A stretch of 38,362 bases of DNA from Bacteroidota bacterium (GTDB lineage: Bacteria; Bacteroidota; Bacteroidia; B-17B0; Aurantibacillaceae), in the NCBI GenBank assembly GCA_023251755.1, contig JAHEYF010000019.1:22648-61009 (forward strand), written 5' to 3'. A program made the translations under genes and the position numbers. Below the pieces are notes generated by a model. It saw nothing but the letters and a program-made list of their open reading frames with translations. It made no database searches and was not told the origin of the DNA. Each line of letters opens with the position of its first letter. Within the stretch, counting starts at the first letter, position 1. Shown piece by piece: positions 1-9,300 of this stretch.

Positions 1-368
1 TCCTTTTTGGCAGGATAAACCGTGTAATACATTCTTAAGCCATCAAATTTTACGTCTAATTTATTTTCCTTCACCTCTTTTTCAACCTGGTCTACAAAGG
101 CCCTGAGGTCTTCAATCGAAAACCATATACAGCGGGAATCTTCAAAACCTGCCCCGTATTCAGCCTGCAAAACCGGATTGGAGTTAATAATCTCCTGGCG
201 CTCTTTGCGGTATTTATCAACCATGTTCAGTATATCCTTCACCGGAATTTTATACTGCTTTTTATCACCAGTTGTACATGTTTCTGTCTCTGTTTCTTTT
301 GGCTTACACGAAAATGTTATGCCAATACTTAATAAAATGGAGAATGCCAGTAAAGTTTTAGTTTTCAT
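1..368 (-). CDS. Partial lipoprotein-like hypothetical protein (C-terminus beyond left edge)
   Basis: A reading frame opens with ATG at 368 and stays open for 122 codons to the left edge, so the C-terminus is missing. The product begins MKTKTLLAFSILLSIGITFSC: a short basic start, a hydrophobic stretch and a cysteine at residue 21, which looks like a lipoprotein signal although the lipobox (TFSC) is a poor match. A glutamate/threonine-rich linker follows, then a charged helical region. I do not recognise the family. It is divergent from the cassette at 857 and separated from it by about 490 bases. That it is exported and lipid-anchored is inference from the signal alone. Confidence 0.65.
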   Translation of the reverse strand, partial: MKTKTLLAFSILLSIGITFSCKPKETETETCTTGDKKQYKIPVKDILNMVDKYRKERQEIINSNPVLQAEYGAGFEDSRCIWFSIEDLRAFVDQVEKEVKENKLDVKFDGLRMYYTVYPAKK

Positions 369-856
369 AATTTAAAAATTTGGTTTAAAATTAAGACGAA
401 AATTACAATTAATTCTCCTAACTGACATATATTGTACGTAATGGAATTGTTAATGAACGGTTGATTTTTTCCAGCCCGCCTGTTAGCCTGTTGTCTGAGC
501 CTGTTTCCTGCCTATTTATTTTTTAGCCAATTTGCATAAACAGGAAAATCCCCTTTTTCTTTTTAGTGTTTTTCCTTGTGCATTTTTAGCTGTCTGCCTC
601 TTTCCCAACAACTAATTCGGCTACAACTTTGTCCCGCATATTAAAACAAAAACTGAATAGCACAATCATTGTCAGACCTTTTCAAAAAATTTACAAAAGT
701 CTACCCGGTAGAGCAGGAAAATTGATTTAAATCATTCGGAAAGATGACCATTGGCGTTGAGAAAATATTCGTTCAGACTTAACATTGCAATTTAAAAAGC
801 AAAGGAGTGCGCCAAAAATCCTTTAAAGAGTAGGCTAACACAAAAAAACTAAAACC
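369..856. other. Non-coding gap between divergent genes
   Basis: About 490 bases without a convincing gene; frames here are short and lack family resemblance. It contains a run of short direct repeats of GCCTGTT around 478-515 and an A/T-rich stretch near 660-700. It must hold the promoters of both divergent genes; only a weak candidate for the rightward one (757-787) is visible. Confidence 0.5.
757..787 (+). promoter_or_regulatory. Weak candidate promoter for the 857-4277 cassette
   Basis: TTG at 757-759, 20 bases, then TAACATTG at 780-787, one mismatch from the Bacteroidota -7 consensus TAnnTTTG. It would give a leader of roughly 60 bases before the ATG at 857. The match is imperfect and A/T-rich DNA makes chance hits likely. 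Confidence 0.3.
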
Positions 857-2104
857 ATGAGAAACAATCTGAAAGTAACGTTTAACCTCGATCATTTGAA
901 TTGCTACGATGAAGCAGACGGATGGGGAAGTGCAGAACCCTATATGTGGACTGTATTTTTTAAAATCGACGGAACCACCTGCAGGCTCAACGATTCGCTG
1001 ATGCTGGAAGGAACGGCCACTGTGTATACCACACCGGGCAGCCACGGCAATTTAGGAAACACAGACGTTGATGAAGGAGATGTTGTTGCCGTACCGGGCG
1101 CAATCGGTTTTCAGGAGATGACCCTTACTCCTATCCCCGTTCCGGACTTTGTAAAACAATTGGGTACCGATGATGCCCCGGCCATTGCGGGCTGCATTGT
1201 TGTACTGATGGAGGAAGACAATATATCGGACGACGGCGCTGAATCGGGCCACCAGGCTTTAAATGCAGCTGTACAAAATGCTTTGAACAGCCTTATCCCC
1301 ACTTTAGGGGTATCGAACCAAAGTATTTCAGACGATGATATCAATAACATGAGCGCTCAAATTCAATCAAAAATTGAAGACGCCGTAAAAAATCAACAAA
1401 ACTTTTTCGAAAATATCTGGAGCTGGCTGAACCCTGATGATACCATTGGAAGCGTGGTGTGGAAATTTTCGGGCGACGATTTATTAAACGATACTTCCAT
1501 TGCCCTGCAACAAAGATGGAACAATGGCGATGGCGACTGGGAATTGTTTGGTTCGGTTACTACAGCTGAAATACCGACCTGCCCTGCAAATGTTGTAAAA
1601 GAAATTTTTGACGCTTTGTTTGGAGGAAGTTCTTCTAAAAAAAGTATGGAAGTCCTGCATCACTTCAGAGACAGGGACATGAAAAAATACACAGGGCTTA
1701 ATTTATGGTGGACACTTGCAAGTAGGAATTCGCATTTTTTAGTGCAGGCTTTAAAAAATAAAGAGGTTGCGGAAGCCGCTATCACTTTGTTTAAAGAGGC
1801 TCCCGCCATCCTAAGCAACAGGGACAAAGCAATTAGCGAGCATCATTTTAATTGCGCCACAAAAGTGCTTGAACACATTGTAACACTCAATACTAAGGAG
1901 CGTCAATCGCGCAAAGACATCAAGCGCTCTATTGATGCGCTCCACCTGCTGAAAGGGAAAAGCCCGAATCAGTTGTTCGAAGCCCTGTCTTCTGTTCAAC
2001 CGGCCCGCTACCCTTCTGTAAATGCACTGGGGGGAAGTTTCAAATTAAAAGTTACAAAAGTAAAATCAACAACAGCCCCGCGCAAAAAACGTAGTGACTG
2101 TTAG
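857..2104 (+). CDS. Unrecognised 415-aa protein, first gene of a two-gene cassette
   Basis: The 415-residue product has no signal peptide or membrane segment. The first ~250 residues look beta-rich and acidic, with a WGSAEPYMW motif near residue 23 and a HGNLGNTDVDEGD motif near residue 64 that could be an acidic ligand or metal loop (inference). A middle part carries SDDGAESGHQALN and a helical stretch ending in FFENIWSWLNPDD. The last ~140 residues look helical and end in a lysine/arginine-rich tail (TTAPRKKRSDC). I have the impression of having seen such N-terminal sequences as uncharacterised proteins in diverse bacteria but cannot name a domain. It lies 55 bases upstream of the 2160 gene with no terminator between, so the two are probably co-transcribed. 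Function unknown. Confidence 0.85.
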   Translation: MRNNLKVTFNLDHLNCYDEADGWGSAEPYMWTVFFKIDGTTCRLNDSLMLEGTATVYTTPGSHGNLGNTDVDEGDVVAVPGAIGFQEMTLTPIPVPDFVKQLGTDDAPAIAGCIVVLMEEDNISDDGAESGHQALNAAVQNALNSLIPTLGVSNQSISDDDINNMSAQIQSKIEDAVKNQQNFFENIWSWLNPDDTIGSVVWKFSGDDLLNDTSIALQQRWNNGDGDWELFGSVTTAEIPTCPANVVKEIFDALFGGSSSKKSMEVLHHFRDRDMKKYTGLNLWWTLASRNSHFLVQALKNKEVAEAAITLFKEAPAILSNRDKAISEHHFNCATKVLEHIVTLNTKERQSRKDIKRSIDALHLLKGKSPNQLFEALSSVQPARYPSVNALGGSFKLKVTKVKSTTAPRKKRSDC

Positions 2105-2159
2105 TTCATTCTGTTCTTTAAGTTCCCGATAAAATAAACTAAAACCAAAAAATGAAACA

Positions 2160-4277
2160 ATGAAAAAAATCACTAACCCTGAGCAAATGCTCAACATCAG
2201 GAAAAACACACATCTTTTCCTGCTGCAAAATCCAAATTATTTCGGCACCCTGAGCGACAAGGAGCTGGTTAAAAAATACCTTCCGGTGTTTCAGAACCCC
2301 GAACACACGTATTACGAATCCTTAGGCTGCGTAAGTTACAACCCGGACGCTCAAAAGTTAGACGCGGTGGTACACCTTAAACGCGAAACAGGTTATTCGG
2401 GCAATGCCTGCCAGGGAGGAAGCCGCGAGTATGTAAGGTTTTATGTAGACTATCACAACAACGGAACCTGGACAGATGAAGGCGCCGCTTTTGTTGGTGT
2501 GTACGACAGGAACTTTCCGGAAGACCTGTGTTACAATGTGGAGTTGAAAATAACACCAAAATTAAGGCATTGCTGCGACGATGCACCGGTGTTGCCAAAG
2601 GTAAGGGCCATATTGTCCTGGAACACCATTCCACCGGCCAATCAGCCCAACTGGCACCCGGTATGGGGCGCTGTAAAAGATGCCTACGTGCAGATCGCTC
2701 CACGCAAAGACTGGTTGTGTTTGTTCCACAATATTTTCAATATTGCCAATATCAAAGCAGCAGACCTGGTTAAATTAAAAGAACCAAAAATACTGGCGGC
2801 TATCGAAAACGCGCATCCTCAGCTAAAAGACCTTCAGGCTTCTGCTGCTCCTGAATTATCTGTTACTGAACTTAAAAAATTATATGGCAAACATGTTGAA
2901 GACCATCGTTTGCTGGCCAAAACACTTGCCAGCACTTCTTTTAATGTAATGGAAACCCAATTACCTGTGGAGCTGGCCTTGCTCAACATCGACTGGGAGA
3001 GCGTAAACGATTTTTACATGGAACCCAAGTTCAACACCACTTATGAAGAAGTGCGTTGCGTGAGTTTAAACAAAGATCAAAGTGAGCTGCACGCCGTTGT
3101 TGAAATTAAAAAAGACACGGGGTATTCAGGTGGCCTTTGTACCAAAGGCAGTCAGGAGTATGTGGCCTTTTACATGGACTTCGGAAGCGGCTGGGTGTAC
3201 ATGGGAACATCTTCAGGAAATGTGCATGATATTCCGGGTGCTTCCAAACACGATTTGTGGTACGATATTTCACTGCCGGTGAACTTGGATAAATACCGCA
3301 AAGAATGGTGCGCCGTGGGCAAGGCCAAAGTAAAAGCCATCTTGTCCTGGAACACACCCCCACCCGCAAACAGTCCGAATTACACTGCGCACTGGGGCGA
3401 CTGGGAAGAATGTTATGTAGAAATAAAACCTTTGCCCAAAGGTGTGAACCCCGGCAACCTGTTCCCTTTTATCGAAAAATTAGGCGGTATGGTGGTAACA
3501 GACATTGATAGTGCCACAGGTCTGGCTACTACTTCAGGAGGCTCGTCTTCTTTGTCGGGGGCCAACAAAAGCCCTTTTGACGGAAGGGTTGAATTGCTCG
3601 GACATTTATTTAACGCCGGCCCGAATATGAAATACCGCCTGATACTTACCGAACCAGGAGGGGCTGTTGGAAACCTGATGACTGCTCAAAACATCGACAC
3701 CGATTTTATGGGTACCATTACGCACCACAACCTTATTCCGGATGCTGATGGCTGGATAGACTACCTTGAATTTGGAGGAATAAATATTGTTGGCGACCTG
3801 CTGGCTAATTTTTACCCTGCAATAGAAGGTAAATTTAAAATAGCCATCGAAGCGAAAGATGCCCTGAACAATATTTACCCGGGCAATGAGGTAACGTTTA
3901 TGGTAGACAAAAGAGCCCCGGATGTGGCCATTGACATTACCAACGGTGGTGGCAACTGCGGCGTTGATTTTAAACCCGGTGATACGATTGAAGGAACTTA
4001 TAGTATACACGATGATTATGTAAGCAGTTTCCATATTTACATGACGCCTGCAAAACCCGGAACATGGATTGAAATTGATGGTGTAGTAGTTTCATCCATC
4101 AGCCTTCCAACCACGGTAACCTCCAAATCGGGTACCTGGAAATTACACACAACAGCCGGTGTTACACCTACCTGTGGGTATAACATCCGTCTGGATGGAT
4201 ACGACCGCGCCATCATCAGCAGCGCTTATATCGGTCATGGCAACCCTGCCATACAAGGTTTCTGTTTAAATAAATAA
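2160..4277 (+). CDS. Unrecognised 705-aa protein with two internal repeats and a beta-rich C-terminus
   Basis: The product contains a clear internal duplication: residues ~51-180 and ~294-424 share a TYYE/TYEE start, a Cys-Val-Ser triplet, TGYSG followed by a cysteine, EYV(R/A)FY(V/M)D, and (A)ILSWNTxPPAN ending in (Y)V(Q/E)I(A/K)P. Each repeat is about 130 residues, and the conserved tryptophans and cysteines suggest a compact beta domain. A helical spacer (~185-290) separates them. A glycine/serine linker near 450 leads to a C-terminal ~250 residues that resemble Ig-like beta sandwiches (FMVDKRAPDVAID). There is no signal peptide or T9SS sorting domain. The stop is followed by a strong terminator at 4301. 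It is probably co-transcribed with the 857 gene. The repeats suggest a binding or structural role, but this is inference and I cannot name the family. Confidence 0.85.
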   Translation: MKKITNPEQMLNIRKNTHLFLLQNPNYFGTLSDKELVKKYLPVFQNPEHTYYESLGCVSYNPDAQKLDAVVHLKRETGYSGNACQGGSREYVRFYVDYHNNGTWTDEGAAFVGVYDRNFPEDLCYNVELKITPKLRHCCDDAPVLPKVRAILSWNTIPPANQPNWHPVWGAVKDAYVQIAPRKDWLCLFHNIFNIANIKAADLVKLKEPKILAAIENAHPQLKDLQASAAPELSVTELKKLYGKHVEDHRLLAKTLASTSFNVMETQLPVELALLNIDWESVNDFYMEPKFNTTYEEVRCVSLNKDQSELHAVVEIKKDTGYSGGLCTKGSQEYVAFYMDFGSGWVYMGTSSGNVHDIPGASKHDLWYDISLPVNLDKYRKEWCAVGKAKVKAILSWNTPPPANSPNYTAHWGDWEECYVEIKPLPKGVNPGNLFPFIEKLGGMVVTDIDSATGLATTSGGSSSLSGANKSPFDGRVELLGHLFNAGPNMKYRLILTEPGGAVGNLMTAQNIDTDFMGTITHHNLIPDADGWIDYLEFGGINIVGDLLANFYPAIEGKFKIAIEAKDALNNIYPGNEVTFMVDKRAPDVAIDITNGGGNCGVDFKPGDTIEGTYSIHDDYVSSFHIYMTPAKPGTWIEIDGVVVSSISLPTTVTSKSGTWKLHTTAGVTPTCGYNIRLDGYDRAIISSAYIGHGNPAIQGFCLNK

Positions 4278-4300
4278 AATTCAGAAACACTTTCTAAACC

Positions 4301-4334
4301 AATCCCGGTAGCCTCAACTGCCGGGATTTTTTTT
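4301..4334 (+). terminator. Rho-independent terminator after the 2160 gene
   Basis: Perfect 8-bp stem AATCCCGG (4301-4308) and CCGGGATT (4321-4328) with a 12-base loop, running into eight T. It lies 24 bases after the stop at 4277 and closes the 857-4277 cassette. Confidence 0.85.
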
Positions 4335-4335
4335 C

Positions 4336-4417
4336 GTTTAGAAGTTCTTTCGTTTAATAGTTCATTTGTACCTTCACCATTCAACGTATAAACGGAAAAA
4401 CTATTGAACGAATAAAC
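4336..4417. repeat. Octamer-phased inverted array, locus A
   Basis: Left arm: GTT-initial octamers at 4336, 4344, 4352 and 4360 (GTTTAGAA, GTTCTTTC, GTTTAATA, GTTCATTT). Right arm: the complement, AAC ending at 4385, 4393, 4401, 4409 and 4417, exactly 8 apart. The arms can pair in more than one register. It starts right after the terminator of the 2160 gene and ends 8 bases before the promoter of the next gene. No function is known to me. Confidence 0.75.
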
Positions 4418-4425
4418 TTTTTATA

Positions 4426-4455
4426 TTGGAATTAAGATAAAATGTTCTATTTTTG
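4426..4455 (+). promoter_or_regulatory. Promoter of the lysine dehydrogenase-like gene
   Basis: TTG at 4426-4428, 19 bases, then a perfect TATTTTTG (TAnnTTTG) at 4448-4455. Spacing and both boxes fit the Bacteroidota primary sigma factor. The start point would be near 4461, giving a leader of about 125 bases. Confidence 0.6.
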
Positions 4456-4588
4456 GTTCATGAAAATCTCAGCTTCTCATTTTACATTTGAATTTCTTGC
4501 CTGGGTGGCCATTCCCGGCATGTAGCTCCTTCGTACTCCTTCCTTTTTTTTACAACAATCATTTATTAAACATTTAAAATCAATTACT

Positions 4589-5746
4589 ATGAGTAAAATT
4601 ATTGTATTGGGTGCCGGTATGGTAGGCAGCGCAATGGCTTTGGATCTGGCAAAAAAACACAGCGTGACTGTAGCCGATTTAAGCGATAAAAATTTAACAA
4701 AACTTAAAAATAAAAACGCGGCGATTGAAACACTTCCTCTCAACGCGAAGGACAAAGCCTTGCTGATTGCGGCCATCAGCCCCTTTGACCTGGTGCTGTG
4801 TGCAGTACCCGGTTTCATGGGTTTTACGACCCTGAAAACAATTATCGAGGCCGGTAAAAATGTAGTGGACATTTCTTTTTTTCCTGAGAATGCCCTGGAA
4901 CTAAATGAACTGGCCCGGCAAAAAGGGGTAACTGCAATTGTTGATTGTGGCGTGGCCCCCGGTATGGACAATATTATACTGGGCTATTACAACGAAAAAA
5001 TGAAGCTGAGTGATTTCGAGTGCCTGGTAGGAGGTTTACCACAACTAAAAAAATGGCCCTTTAATTACAAAGCCCCTTTTTCGCCGGTGGATGTGATAGA
5101 AGAATATACACGGCCCGCCCGTTATGTTGAAAACAGCCATGTAATCGTTAAACCGGCGATGTCGGACATAGAACATGTTGAAATAAAGGGGGTGGGAACA
5201 CTTGAATCGTTTAACTCAGATGGTTTGCGTTCTATCATTCACACCATGCCGCACATTCCGAACATGAAAGAAAAAACACTGCGGTATCCGGGGCATATAG
5301 AAAAAGTAATTGCTTTGCGCGACGCCGGTTTTTTTAGCAAAGAACCTATTCAACTAAACGGGGTAGAAATTATTCCTTTGGACTTTACTTCAAAAATATT
5401 GTTCAACGAGTGGAAACTTGGGGAAACGGAAGAGGAGTTGACCGTTATGCGCGTAACTATTGTGGGTACTGAAAACGGAACCAAAAAGAAAATCACGTAT
5501 CACCTGCACGACGTGTACGATACTGCAACACAAACCTCCTCAATGGCCCGTACAACAGGCTATACAGCTACTGCTGCAGTAAATCTGTTTTTAGACGGCC
5601 ACTTTACCGACAAAGGTGTTTTCCCTCCTGAATTGGTGGGTAAAAAAGAAGCCTGCTTTAATTATTTTATCAATTATTTAAAAGAAAGAAACATTCATTA
5701 TAAAAAAGAGGAAGTTCTTTTAAGGCAAGAAAGCACGGTGAATTAA
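4589..5746 (+). CDS. Saccharopine dehydrogenase family protein, probably L-lysine 6-dehydrogenase
   Basis: The product begins MSKIIVLGAGMVGSAMALDL, a Rossmann NAD(P)-binding start with GAGMVGS at residues 8-14. The conserved block VDCGVAPGMDNIILG follows near residue 127, and the C-terminal half has the saccharopine dehydrogenase C-domain pattern (HVEIKGVGTLESFNSDGLRS; ARTTGYTATAAVNLFLDG). At 385 residues it matches the short lysine 6-dehydrogenase type, which oxidatively deaminates the epsilon-amino group of L-lysine using NAD, rather than longer saccharopine reductases. The cytoplasm is the expected location. It has its own promoter upstream and a stem-loop after the stop. A true saccharopine dehydrogenase or a related carboxynorspermidine-type enzyme cannot be excluded from sequence alone. 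Confidence 0.85.
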   Translation: MSKIIVLGAGMVGSAMALDLAKKHSVTVADLSDKNLTKLKNKNAAIETLPLNAKDKALLIAAISPFDLVLCAVPGFMGFTTLKTIIEAGKNVVDISFFPENALELNELARQKGVTAIVDCGVAPGMDNIILGYYNEKMKLSDFECLVGGLPQLKKWPFNYKAPFSPVDVIEEYTRPARYVENSHVIVKPAMSDIEHVEIKGVGTLESFNSDGLRSIIHTMPHIPNMKEKTLRYPGHIEKVIALRDAGFFSKEPIQLNGVEIIPLDFTSKILFNEWKLGETEEELTVMRVTIVGTENGTKKKITYHLHDVYDTATQTSSMARTTGYTATAAVNLFLDGHFTDKGVFPPELVGKKEACFNYFINYLKERNIHYKKEEVLLRQESTVN

Positions 5747-5764
5747 GTTAATGCAACAATAGCT

Positions 5765-5800
5765 CCATTAAGCAGGGTGGCTGGCTGCCCTGCTTAATGG
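5765..5800. terminator. Stem-loop between convergent genes
   Basis: Perfect 13-bp stem CCATTAAGCAGGG (5765-5777) and CCCTGCTTAATGG (5788-5800) around a 10-base loop. It lies between the dehydrogenase (plus) and GNAT (minus) stops, touching the latter. No good T run on either strand, so termination may be weak or the hairpin may protect 3' ends. Confidence 0.65.
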
Positions 5801-5801
5801 T

Positions 5802-6308
5802 TTATTGGCTGCCATACAACATAAGTTCTTCTTCATCGCCTGGTAAAAATATTTTTTTCTCAAAGCTCAGTCCTAATTTTTCAAGCAGATGAATGGAAGA
5901 ATGATTTGCTGCAATGGTAATACCTACGATGCGTTTCAGTCCTAATGTAGCTCTTGAGTGGGCCAGTATCGCTGAGGCCGATTCAAAACCATAGCCTCTT
6001 TTTTCGTAAGCCGGCAGAAAAGCAAAACCTATATCAACATCTTCAAGTGCATCTCTTTTAATTAAGCCACACATTCCGATTGGGTTATTGCTGACTTTTA
6101 ATTTAACGAGGTATAAACCAAAACCATTTTGGGCATAACTTTTTACAGGCCCGTTTTTCAAATACTTCTCCGCATCCTCAATTGTTTTAACACCCCTGTC
6201 GCCAATAAATTTTAACCAGGAAGGGCTGTTGAGCAATTCAAAAATAAAAGCCGCATCGTTAACAGACAATTGGCAAATGACGAGGCGTTCAGTTTCGAGG
6301 ATAGTCAT
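5802..6308 (-). CDS. GNAT family N-acetyltransferase (RimJ/RimL type)
   Basis: This 168-residue protein begins with ETERLVICQLSVNDAAFIFELLNSPSWLKFIGDRGV, the usual N-terminus of RimJ/RimL-like acetyltransferases. AFLPAYEKRGYGFESASAIL (about residues 95-114) matches motif A, where the family binds acetyl-CoA with R/Q-x-x-G-x-G/A; here it reads KRGYGF. The later segment GLKRIVGITIAANHSSIHLLEKLGLSFE is motif B, with N-x-x-S-x-x-L-x-x-L-G-x. The family transfers acetyl groups from acetyl-CoA to amines on proteins or small molecules; the substrate here cannot be told. The gene follows sprA across an 89-base gap that is almost entirely the locus B octamer array, and it ends at a stem-loop shared with the convergent dehydrogenase. 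Confidence 0.88.
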   Translation of the reverse strand: MTILETERLVICQLSVNDAAFIFELLNSPSWLKFIGDRGVKTIEDAEKYLKNGPVKSYAQNGFGLYLVKLKVSNNPIGMCGLIKRDALEDVDIGFAFLPAYEKRGYGFESASAILAHSRATLGLKRIVGITIAANHSSIHLLEKLGLSFEKKIFLPGDEEELMLYGSQ

Positions 6309-6313
6309 TTTTA

Positions 6314-6396
6314 GTTTAGAAAGTTAATTCGTTTACAAGTTTAATCGTTTACCCGTTCATTAACTATTAAACGAAAGAACAAGTAAACGTATAAAC
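6314..6396. repeat. Octamer-phased inverted array, locus B, touching the sprA stop
   Basis: GTT-initial octamers start at 6314, 6323, 6331, 6339, 6347 and 6355 (one 9-base step, then 8s). The complementary arm has AAC ending at 6364, 6372, 6380, 6388 and 6396, all 8 apart. The last base lies one position from the sprA stop codon (6398-6400), and the first lies 5 bases from the GNAT start, so the array is essentially the whole gap. Confidence 0.75.
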
Positions 6397-6397
6397 C

Positions 6398-9300
6398 TTA
6401 CTGTCCTAAGTTAAACCTTAAACTAATACCTGTATTGGTTGTAGCTGTTGGGTACGAAGTTGAAACAACCGGTTTATTAATAACCCTGTCGAAGAAAAAG
6501 CGGATGTTGACATTGCTGCTTACAACATAATCAACAGCGGTTTTAATGGTGATTACATTTTGCCCCTGTGTTACCTGGTTTACATCGTCGATTACACGGC
6601 GCAACACGGTGGTGTTTTTACGGATAGACAAATCGACTTTAAAATTCAAATCGCTTTTAATAGGTTTACCCTTTACTTTAAACCGTTTTATTTCTAAGTT
6701 GGGGTAACGGTAACCGGCACCAATCACTATTTCATTTCCTTTGGTTTCGTTTACCTGCGGACCGGTTGAAATAAGGCTGATGTTCCTGTCGCGTTTTATT
6801 TCCACATTGGCCAATAAGCCTTTTATGAATCCTTTGTCGTTAAAAGTCATATCAACTTTAATAAGTGGGGCAAAACTCTCGGAGATGGTAACGGTACCAA
6901 TCTGGTACTGGGAAATAAAGTTTGAGCCTGGTGTTGTTGGATCAACACGCGTATAACTATACATATCTGTTGAAAGTGTGTCCTTATACAAAATATTATT
7001 GCTAAAGGCGCCCATGTTATAGGTGGAACGGTATGTATGCCGCAGTACAAATGTTTTAAAATATTTTTTTATGGGTTTTAATTTCCCCAAACCATCATAG
7101 GTCACACTCCAGTTGGGCATGGGTATTTTCGAAAACAATTCCATTTTGGTTTTACCCACACCTTTATTTGTATAAGCCGCCATGAAAGAGTACATAATAA
7201 CATCCTGTTGATTGGCATCATAACCATCGTTTACCTTTGAATGATCCGCATACGGGTTTTTCTCCCATAACAATTGCTGGTAAGTGCTTCTTAAATCCCT
7301 GAATTTTTCGAACACGGCATTGGTGTGCGTTGATTTGTTGTCGTTTTTAAATGCCGAACCAATGGTAATGGTAGATATGCTAAAGGTTCCGGTTTTAGTA
7401 GCGGTATTGTGCTTGTAAATATCTGTTACGGGGTCGTAACTCAGGTACAAACCATTGTTTTCGCCATAAGTACGGGTGCCGGTAAGGTCTATTTTTAAAT
7501 CCCTGAAGGGTTCTAATTTAGCCGAAGCATTGAGCGTTTTGGTCACCATGTGCGCATAAGGTGTGGCGAGGTTGTGCCGTTTCACAATCCAATGATTTTG
7601 TTCGGCCCGGTCAATAATGTTTTCCTGGCTTCCAAATACAAAACCCAGACCTGGCGCGTAGTTTTTATCAGCCATATCTATTCCCATCATTTGTGGGGTA
7701 TTATCAAAACCGGGCAGGGTTGTTCCGCTGTTGATGGAATACGTTAACTGCGCCTGCTTCAGGGTCATAATCAAACGGGCAATGTGTTCCAGTACCGGGT
7801 AATCCCTTTCTTTTTTGGTTGTGTCGTTCGGGTCTTTCAGGCTCTTGGGGTCCTTTATGTCCTTGCCATCTTTGGATGAAATGGGTGCTTTACCATTTTT
7901 GTTGTTTACTTTTTTAAAGTAAGGTATTTTATTGTACAGGTTCACCATGTTGAACTGTCCGTTCCAGCTTTGCGTATTTCCGTTTTGTATGGTGTTCCCA
8001 ATGGTGTCGGCAGCAAAAGGCCGGCGGGTCCAGGAGTAATTGGCTTTGTAACTATAGGTGGCCGTTACAAAATCGAAAAGAGGGATTTTATTAATAGGAA
8101 CAGAATAATTCAAATTAGCTGTGTGTGTGTATGCGGTATTTGTGCCCAGTTTAATAATGTTGTTTTTTATGGTGTCCTTTTCCTCTTTCGTGTCAATTTT
8201 ACCATAAGGTTCAAGTATACGACCAATATTATTGGCGGTAAAGTCTACCTTCAGGTTTTTAGTCAGGTCCCACTTCATATCATAAGTACGGGTCATGTTA
8301 AATGTTTTATTGTACTGGGTCAATGTTTTACTATCCATCACCACAATGCTTGTAATATCCCTGGTCAGCACTTCGTTGTAGGTGCGGTTGACATCGGTAT
8401 TAAAGCCTAAACGACTGGGCAGCGGTGTGAAGTTGATGTCCTTAACCAAAGCAAACCATTTGTTGTTGAGCCATACAGCCTTTGATTTACCAAAGGGTTT
8501 AATGTTTTTAGGTGTGGTTTGGAAATTATAGGCAAGTGCGCCCCGGTAAGTTTTCTGTAGGTTGTGATCAACAGTTATGCTTCGTTTAAATTGTTCGGTG
8601 TAGGCATAAGTTACCGAAAAATTTTCCACATCCCATACATGCGATTTGGTGGAAGCATTTTTTCCTTTGCCCTTACTTATGTTCGTAAAATTTAATCCGC
8701 GTCGCCGGGTATAATCCTGTGCCCTTTCTTTTATTGCACTGATATCCTCTCTTGAAAAACCATTGTCTGCATTCACAGCACTCATTAATACATCGGGGTT
8801 TGAAGGATCGTATTGCGGGGTAATGTATGTTTCCGACTGGCCAATGTACATGGGCAGGTTTATTTTCCAGTCGGCAGGTAAAAATTTATTGAGTTGTAAA
8901 GTTGATGAGGCATCGTATTGTTTGGTTGTTTCCCGGCTCCGTTCACTTACTTTCTTTTCAATACTACCAAAGAAAGGAGTCATGTAGGCCCCCGACAGCG
9001 CTACTTGTCCCACATCGGCCAGCTTAGCCGTTACACGGGCATTGGCTGCCCAGCCGCCTTTCTGGTCAAAGTCGGTCAGGCGCAATTCATTTATCCAGAC
9101 TTCAATACATTTCGATTCGCCGCCTAAATCTTTTGGGTTGCGTATGCCCACCATCACACTCTTTAAACTTGAAATACTGGGGTTTCCAAATACCCTGATG
9201 GTTCGTCCGTCTGCTGTAGTAGACTGTACCATGTCTATACTGCCCGGTTGCCGTTTAAATTTAAGGGCAGTGAGTTCTGCAAAATCAATGTCCACTTCAT

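Larger units (their letters stand above)
4278..4588. other. Intergenic region: terminator, octamer array, promoter, leader
   Basis: About 310 bases read in order as a U-tract terminator (4301-4334), an octamer-phased inverted array (4336-4417), a good Bacteroidota promoter (4426-4455) and a leader of about 125 bases before the ATG at 4589. The leader has an imperfect GC-rich hairpin at about 4499-4520 and a run of eight T at about 4546-4553, but no strong stem directly before the T run. I recognise no riboswitch. Confidence 0.6.

Noticed and set aside
779..1350. Minus-strand frames over the start of the 415-aa gene
   Set aside because: Mutually overlapping short frames antisense to a longer gene with a coherent product and partner.
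4456..4588. Lysine riboswitch in the dehydrogenase leader
   Set aside because: The ~125-base leader is shorter than a lysine riboswitch and shows only one imperfect hairpin and no recognisable core.
4477..4971. 164-codon minus-strand frame overlapping the lysine dehydrogenase start
   Set aside because: Antisense shadow of a clearly coding gene; low-complexity serine/leucine content and no domain.
6314..6396. Insertion sequence or MITE ends
   Set aside because: No transposase, no target-site duplication seen, and the word phase continues through the whole element rather than only at its ends.
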